DNA of 25,665 nt, from contig BMAT01011686.1 in assembly GCA_019649035.1 (NCBI GenBank), forward strand, positions 36,488 through 62,152, read 5' to 3'. Positions 20,297 through 25,665 of this stretch are shown piece after piece; position 1 is the stretch's first letter, and each line of letters starts with the position of its first letter. Both the position numbers and the translations under genes were made by a program. The notes beneath the pieces were generated by a model, which saw nothing but the letters and a program-made list of their open reading frames with translations, was not told the origin of the DNA and ran no database searches. Source of the DNA: Elysia marginata (lineage: Eukaryota > Mollusca > Gastropoda > Plakobranchidae).

Positions 20297-21927
20297 CTGG
20301 GAAGGAGAAGTTATTACAACACAAAGATGAAAGTCTGCTATTTAATTCAGCAAAAGAAATATTAGGAAGGTGGAAAAAGTTTGAAAGACTTCAGATCATG
20401 TTGGTTAAATCAGTTCTAACAAAAGGCAGGTCTCTAATTACAGGGCTGGCAGTAAGTCCAGTTCACTTTTGTTATGAGAAAAACGAGTAAGACGATTAAA
20501 AAATAACATGAACTGTGTAGAAACTACTTTTGTATTTTGTTAAACTAGCGCAGGTGAGGCTATTTAACCTTTCAATCCTTTACCAGAAAAAATAGCTTGC
20601 TGTGCATTATAATTTAAGTTCTACAAAAGCGAGGCCTATCGTGTCGTCATTCAAATCCCACGAAAAGTTTAGTTTTAGGGGTAAAACGCAGATGGTTTCT
20701 TACTTTAGTTATCCAACACACCTCACTGTGTACGCAACACGTTTTTCTCCTAAAATAAGTACGAGTTTCTAAAAATGTACAAAGAATTCGAGAGAAAAAT
20801 CTGTATTAATCAAAAAGGTTATGAGGAACTATCGAAAAGCTGCTGAGCGGACCCCTTCACAATAAATAATTCTATATTATTTCTATATCAGATTTAGCTG
20901 AACAGGTATAATAGTATACCTCTCGATATTAAACAAAACATGTGTATGTATAGAGTGTGATGCCCAAAATCTTAATCTTTACTCAATTAAGTGCAAATCC
21001 AATCAACTCTACTCATCTGATATTTTAAGGTCGAGATAACCGCAACTTTCAATTCTGTTTAGTTTAAACATCTGCTTTAACTTTGTTTGAACTAAAAAAA
21101 AGAAATCTTAAACTTTAAAAAAAAGTAGATCTACTCATTACCTAACATTTTATGTTAAAGAGTATACGGTCCCGATAAAAGAAAACAGTTAACTTTTTTA
21201 TGGCTCTATATTTTGTTTGCATTTAAAAGCGATGACCAAAATTAGACGCATGTATCCTCTATTACTTGAATACATATATATATAAATAGAACAAGAAATT
21301 TTACCTGTGAAATGACGAGATGCATTTCGGGCAGGCAAGTTGTTCACATTTTGAGCAGAACTGGTCTGTCAATTTCTCGGGGTGGTTTGAGCAAGGAAAC
21401 ATGGTGGGCGGCTTCAACCTAGCAGACGTTATTCCTGAGAGACTTCCGGTCCCACTTCCACTTCCGCTTCCGCCATTATCATCTCCATAATACCCGTCGC
21501 TATCATCATCGTCATCGTCGTCGTCCTTGTCTTGTGCGCGTACGCGTTCTGAAGCAGGAAGTTCCGCCAAGCGTCGCTGCAAGGCATCTTGAACAGCCTC
21601 GTTTTCGAGAATCGTGTCAAACGAATGCCAAGGTTGTGATGAGACGGATTTCTTCCCGCCATGATTATTTGGAGGTGTCACACCGGACTCTTGGGGATTC
21701 CCGCTACCAGAGCTTGCCGATAGCGTCAGTTCAGACGAGTCCACGCAGATGGGACAAAAGAATTTGTCCCTTGACCTCTGGGAGCATTCTTCTTGCAAGC
21801 AAGCGAGGCAGAAAACATGTAGGCACGGAAGCATGTGGGGGTTTCGCATCTGGCGCTTGCAGATATAGCAGACAAGTACTGAGGTGGACTGTCCAGCACC
21901 GCTCCCGTTGGTGTGTTGGGCGTCCAT
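18451..21927 (-). CDS. TRIM-NHL-like RING/B-box protein, probable E3 ubiquitin ligase
   Basis: The complete two-exon gene joins 21927-21305 to 20296-18451 and encodes 822 residues. Residues 20-61 are a C3HC4 RING (C20, C23, C35, H37, C40, C43, C58, C61), which in this family binds the E2 enzyme. Residues 135-142 are eight Asp in a Gly/Ser-rich linker. Residues 179-210 are a B-box type 2 (C179, H182, C191, C194, C199, C202, H207, C210). Residues about 215-320 look like a coiled coil. Residues about 421-551 and 707-822 have NHL-like blades (VLLTNGDVILTDRDNHCVKK, LWVTDSARKILYRL, LGVTVHPSGLPLLVDRDSDS), separated by a Ser/Thr/Asn-rich insert. The order fits the TRIM2/TRIM3/TRIM71 architecture, but no filamin domain is seen and the propeller is divergent, so I give no symbol. 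The start ATG at 21927 has a good context (ACAATGG). Substrates are unknown. Confidence 0.88.
20297..21304 (-). other. Intron of the TRIM-like gene
   Basis: This 1008-base intron has GT at 21304-21303 and AG at 20298-20297 on the minus strand, with a pyrimidine tract before the acceptor. It splits an Arg codon inside the B-box. It is AT-rich and I see no gene or clear transposon in it. Confidence 0.85.
21305..21927 (-). CDS. TRIM-like gene exon 1: RING and most of the B-box
   Basis: The exon starts at ATG MDAQHTNGSG. An upstream in-frame stretch exists but begins at TTG, not ATG, so the 21927 start is preferred. The donor is CACAG/GTAAAA. The exon holds 207 codons plus two bases (AG), which with A from exon 2 make Arg208. 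It encodes the complete RING, the poly-Asp linker and seven of the eight B-box zinc ligands. Confidence 0.9.
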
Positions 21928-22384
21928 TGTGACGAAACTGTCCGTAATGTGCAAGAGAAAATAATGTTAGAGGAACTGAGTGTTAACGACCTGAATTAAA
22001 TCAGAAATCTCACCTTTGACCATTTATTGCTGTATTCTAGGAGGACGCGTCACTTTAGACATGAAGAATTCTTAAAATATTATGGGTGATGCATATGTTT
22101 ATGATTGTGTAGTTTAACCGGAATGCCACCTGCCACTCCTCGTTTCTCTATATCTTTTTTTAACATTCTATGGGTATGAAGAGCTTAAATAATAACAAAC
22201 TATCCTTAGGAACTTAATAATTCTCCCCCACCGAAAGCAGTCTCAATCCCATTACAGTACGCATACGACTTCCTCCTAGGCTCTCAAATATCAGCATTTC
22301 ACAAACTTCAAACACTGCATATTACTAGGTAACTACTTCGCAGGTGGTTAGACTGAGGAAGTCGTGGAGAAGTTGCTTTCCTTT

Positions 22385-22460
22385 GAGTCGCTTTCGGGAA
22401 TCGAACCCGCAACTGTCGGATCACATGTCCGACCTGCAAACCGTTATGCTACGCTACCCC
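22385..22460 (-). mobile_element. tRNA-derived SINE head
   Basis: On the minus strand the A-box TAGCATAACGG (22451-22441) fits the TRGYNNARNNG consensus, and the B-box GGGTTCGATTCCC is at 22408-22396. A 6-base stem GTCGGA/TCCGAC stands in for the anticodon arm, but position 33 of the loop is not T and the acceptor ends do not pair well. I read it as a SINE head or tRNA pseudogene, not a functional tRNA. Confidence 0.65.
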
Positions 22461-23043
22461 TTTACCCTCCACTTTCCATGCAAAGTGAATTTCCTAATGC
22501 TTATTACGACACTTGCACGTCTAAAGTAAACACGCAAGTTTTCTTTTATTTGTTTTGAAGAATTACCTGGATTTAAAAACCAATCGCAAGTCACATATAC
22601 TAGTTCTAAGCCAGCGCGTTTTCTTGCGCCTACATAACACAAACAATCTCTTACATTAATATACTGTAATATTTTTTTTGCTGAATTAAAATGTATTCCG
22701 GTTAGGAAAAGCCAGAACCATACTACTGTATTTTAACATTTCATGTGCATGAAATGCCCAGTGATCAGTCCAAACCAGTCGTATACCAAAAATATTAAGT
22801 TTGAGAAAAGGCCTTTTAACATTAGATTTGTTCATCGCAGTTTTTTGTTGAATTCACGCGGTCTTTAATGTTTGAAAGCTCAAAAATGAATTTTGTAAAC
22901 TACCTATGGCTTTTATTGTGCGAATCGCGGCATCCGACTCAGAGCATAGTTCAGAGACAAAAATATATTTTGACGACCTTGATAAAACAACAAAAGGAAG
23001 CAACAAAACTATTCTAGAACGCCTGGCGTGGTCAGAGTAAAAC

Positions 23044-23237
23044 CTCTCAAACCAGATAAAGAGGCATAAATTACAATACTTTGGTCACGTCAAACGGAAG
23101 AGAAACTATCCATGAAGGATGCATTAGACGGTAGTAGGAACAGGGAAAGGCCTAGAAGATAGTGAGCACAGGATATTGCAGACTGGCTAAAATGGACAGT
23201 TTAAGCTGGTCGAAGAGCGTATGACAGACAGACATGC
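23044..23237 (+). pseudogene. LINE reverse-transcriptase C-terminal fragment, degenerate
   Basis: Two plus-strand frames together give the tail typical of non-LTR retrotransposon ORF2 proteins: IKRHKLQYFGHVKR (from 23056), then after a frameshift LDGSRNRERPRR, two stops, AQDIADWLKW, another stop and AGRRAYDRQ. The GHVKR and R-x-RPRR...DIADW pattern is characteristic. At least three in-frame stops and a frameshift make it dead. The clade (RTE-like or another) is not determined. Confidence 0.7.
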
Positions 23238-24038
23238 TTGTGTTAAGGGAATGGGAGGGGGGGGGGGGTTACGCATGATTCAAATTGGATCCGCCACAAG
23301 ACAGCAATGATAATCGGACATTGTGGCGTTGTGATCTAGTTCTAGTTCTAGTCGCTCAGCTCTTCACATCCTTCAAGGGCTCCTGCAGCGCTGCACTGAC
23401 TCGGTTGGTCGTCGTAGAGTCCTTCAGAAAGCTTGTATACATTTTCTTGCCTTAATTAGGTGTTAGGAGGGTACTAGGCTACAGGCAGTGAAGATCTTAG
23501 CTGTATCAGTATGCAGGAGCGGTACCGGTACACTTAAAACTGCTCCTTAGTTATAAACTCAGAGAGTGATTTCTTTGGTGACTTGCTGTCTCGAAAAGCG
23601 CTTAAGGCATTTTCGTGAATTAGGCTCTATACAAAATGAAATTCTTAAAATCATGCAAAATTTATATATAAACGAGCGCACAACCCAATGGTGTTTCCTA
23701 ATTTTACCATCATAATATTGACATGAACCGAAAAACAAAATTTCCATTAAGCTGAGATTTAAAAATTGCGTTTTGACAAGTCCAAAATTATTAGATTAGA
23801 TGTAGGAAGTTTTGCATTTGAAAAAAAAATATTTTCAAGGCTAAGGTCTAATTCGTTTGTTCCATATTTTAATTCAAAGGTAAGTGCAATATCTCCACAG
23901 AGTTTTTATCACAATTATTTAATTCAATATTTAATTTTTGAGAGCATTGAAAAATGCTTTGTTGAAATATCACTGCAGTGTAATGTAAAAATAGCTTTTA
24001 ATGTTCAAAACAGGCCGAGCGAAGTACGTTTACTTCTT

Positions 24039-24105
24039 GGCGTTGTGGTTCAATGGTAAAGAATCGGCATATTGGACCAGGAAATCTGAGGTTCAAGTCT
24101 TCGCC
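24039..24105 (+). mobile_element. First tRNA-like head of a composite SINE
   Basis: The A-box TGGTTCAATGG (24046-24056) and B-box GGTTCAAGTCT (24090-24100) are spaced as in tRNA genes. The 5' GGCG could pair with the later CGCC, but the middle arm does not fold well. It lies 56 bases before a second tRNA-like head in the same direction. Confidence 0.6.
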
Positions 24106-24150
24106 TAGTTCTTGGAAAAAGCTCTTAAACACATTTTCTCGCCTTTTCTG

Positions 24151-24453
24151 ACTGGCTTTGTGGCCTAGCGGTAAGACACTCGCTCAGAGATCGGGAGGTG
24201 CGTTGTTCGATCCCCTGCCGAGTCAAACCAGGGACTTTAAAGTTGGTATTAGCAGCTGATCCGCCTAGTGTATTGTTGATTTAGTGCTAAGTCTGGTCGG
24301 TCCGGCGTCAGGATAATGTGACTTGGTGTGGTGTATGCAAGCGCTCCTTACATCACAGTGTGTCAGCACGCTTTCAATTGTCCACAACGCCGTGTCTGAT
24401 ATAACCTTATAGTTGAAAAGAGACGTTAAAATTCAAACAACCAACCAACCAAA
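24151..24453 (+). mobile_element. tRNA-derived SINE with GACGTTAAA-(CAAC)n type tail
   Basis: The head has A-box TGGCCTAGCGG (24161-24171) and B-box GTTCGATCC (24205-24213). The body includes GGTCGGTCCGGCGTCAGGAT and AATGTGACTTGGTG, and the 3' end reads GACGTTAAAATTCAAACAA followed by repeated CCAA units. From memory, this body and tail resemble tRNA SINEs common in mollusc genomes. The element looks full length. Confidence 0.8.
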
Positions 24454-25327
24454 TCGCATTTTCAGGAATCAAATTGGTACTCGGATATAGGGAGTAAAAC
24501 ACTTTGTTTGTAAGATAAACGTTAAAGCCTGGCCCAGCACGGTTTCTCATTGCGAGCCTAATTCAGACGGTAAAAAATATTGGTTATTAAAAAAATGGAA
24601 TGGCAGTGAATAATGCAATTTACATAGAGTAAAATATCTCTATAGCGCGCTATACAAACACATTCTTTTATAAATAACAACCTTAGGTCTATAACCTCTA
24701 CTTTTATACGGTAACAATAACATTTATAAAAGCTCAAATCTTATCCACTCAAACCATTGACACCCGCCGTGAAGATGTAAACTGTCAAAAACAAAGTAAA
24801 TTCAAAAGTTAAGACCAAATAGCATAGAACCATGCATTGAAATACCGCAACCTGAAAGACATAGGTGTTAGTAATAAAACTTTGAAGTTGAATCTATTGA
24901 TTTGTAAACATTTTTTCAAACGTGACGGCTAATATTATTCATAAAGGATCAATAGCCTTGAAAGCTTTGCCTGGCTGCAGTTTTGTACACCAAATTGCGG
25001 TAAACTTGAGCTGTGAAATGAGCTATCGATTTTGACATAGAGACCCATTGTTTGTGTTTGTATAAAGACTCGTAGGATTAACACACAAAGTAGGTCAGGA
25101 GCTTAAATTTAGTATAATTATGTTTTCTTGCTGCGACTTCTCTATGCCGCGTGCCAAGAATAACGATGAGTTCACTCTCTTGTTCCCTTACGCCTATAGT
25201 TATATTGAGCGTAAAACTTATTTATTTTTTATCCTAAGAAACTTGAAATTTTTTAATGGGGGTGGGGATGGTCCATTTACGAAACCTGTATAATTTCTTT
25301 TTTCACGTCGACCCTGAAAATGCTCCG

Positions 25328-25380
25328 GTTTTTTTTTTTTTTTGTTTTTTTTTGTTTTTGTTTTGCTTTTGTTTTTTAGG
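25328..25380. repeat. T-rich tract with G interruptions
   Basis: Long poly-T runs broken by single G, ending in AGGGGGG. On the minus strand this is an A-rich tail-like stretch, which could be a retroposon poly(A) end, but no body is recognised beside it. Confidence 0.6.
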
Positions 25381-25542
25381 GGGGTGCATCCAGTATGGTC
25401 GATTTCTAGTCTGTTAGTTTTCTCTTTGGTACGTACTTCCCATATCACAATTTGAAATCATGTATGATAGACTGGAAAATATTTCCTGTACTTACCGATA
25501 TAAGCATAAGATAAAAGAACCGCGAGGGAGTGTTGAGTTAAA

Positions 25543-25630
25543 GCAAGAGAGATAGTGAGAGAGAGACAGAGGAAGAAAGAGAGAGATGGAGAGAGGGGGG
25601 AGAGAGACACAGTTAAAGCGATATGGAGAC

Positions 25631-25665
<35 letters not shown>
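25543..25665. repeat. GA-rich tract and (GATA)n microsatellite
   Basis: GA-rich low complexity to about 25609, then nine or so AGAT/GATA units from about 25630, cut by the window end. Confidence 0.95.

Larger units (their letters stand above)
21928..25665. other. Region upstream of the TRIM-like gene
   Basis: The minus-strand promoter and 5' UTR of the TRIM-like gene should begin just above 21927, but no TATA box or other core element stands out. Beyond it lie a SINE head (about 22385-22460), a dead LINE fragment (23044-23237), a composite SINE (24039-24453) and simple repeats. From 24460 to 25300 I see only AT-rich DNA. Confidence 0.7.

Noticed and set aside
21928..21954. Upstream in-frame extension of the TRIM-like protein
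   Set aside because: It would start at TTG; the ATG at 21927 has a strong context and precedes the RING at a normal distance.
22385..22460. Functional tRNA gene (His-like GTG anticodon)
   Set aside because: GTG can be read in the loop but the stems do not pair around it and the acceptor ends do not match, so a SINE head fits better.
23766..24059. 97-residue plus-strand open frame
   Set aside because: AT-rich, without motifs, and it runs into the SINE head.
1..25665. CRISPR array, operon or prokaryotic defence system
   Set aside because: No regularly spaced repeats; spliced genes and SINEs show this is animal nuclear DNA.

Overview
The window reads as nuclear DNA of an invertebrate animal, most likely a lophotrochozoan and probably a gastropod mollusc. 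The evidence is: genes split by GT-AG introns, AT-rich non-coding DNA full of microsatellites, several tRNA-derived SINEs (one ending in GACGTTAAA plus a CAAC-type tail, as in many mollusc SINEs), and a TRIM-NHL-like gene of the kind expanded in molluscs. The species cannot be fixed from the sequence. There is no bacterial feature, operon or CRISPR array.

Two protein-coding genes lie tail to tail. The plus-strand gene (about 1550 to 11266, 3' UTR perhaps to 14.2 kb) is the 3' part of the orthologue of HINFP (MIZF), the C2H2 zinc-finger activator of histone H4 genes. Five exons are visible: 1550-1627, 2661-2781, 3966-4254, 6219-6331 and 7759-11266. Their reading phases fit and they give 1368 residues. 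The first exons are upstream of the window. Its last exon encodes a disordered tail of more than 1100 residues, far longer than in vertebrate HINFP, and one zinc finger seems to have lost its cysteine half to an acidic stretch.

The minus-strand gene (21927 down to 18451) is complete in two exons and encodes an 822-residue RING / B-box / coiled-coil protein with a divergent NHL-like beta-propeller: a TRIM-NHL type candidate E3 ubiquitin ligase. The propeller is interrupted by a Ser/Thr/Asn-rich insert, and the last B-box zinc ligand is made by the exon-exon junction.

The rest is introns, UTR and intergenic DNA. 1-1549: intron with a SINE head. 2782-7758: introns with dispersed repeats. 11267-14216: HINFP 3' UTR candidate with two related hairpin elements. 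14.6-18.4 kb: intergenic repeats (two pogo/Tigger-like MITE candidates, a CT-rich tract, three copies of a SINE-like repeat with two copies inverted). 21.9-25.7 kb: upstream of the TRIM gene, with a SINE head, a dead LINE fragment, a composite SINE and microsatellites. The two genes have no evident functional link; one acts in histone gene transcription, the other probably in ubiquitination or RNA-binding regulation.
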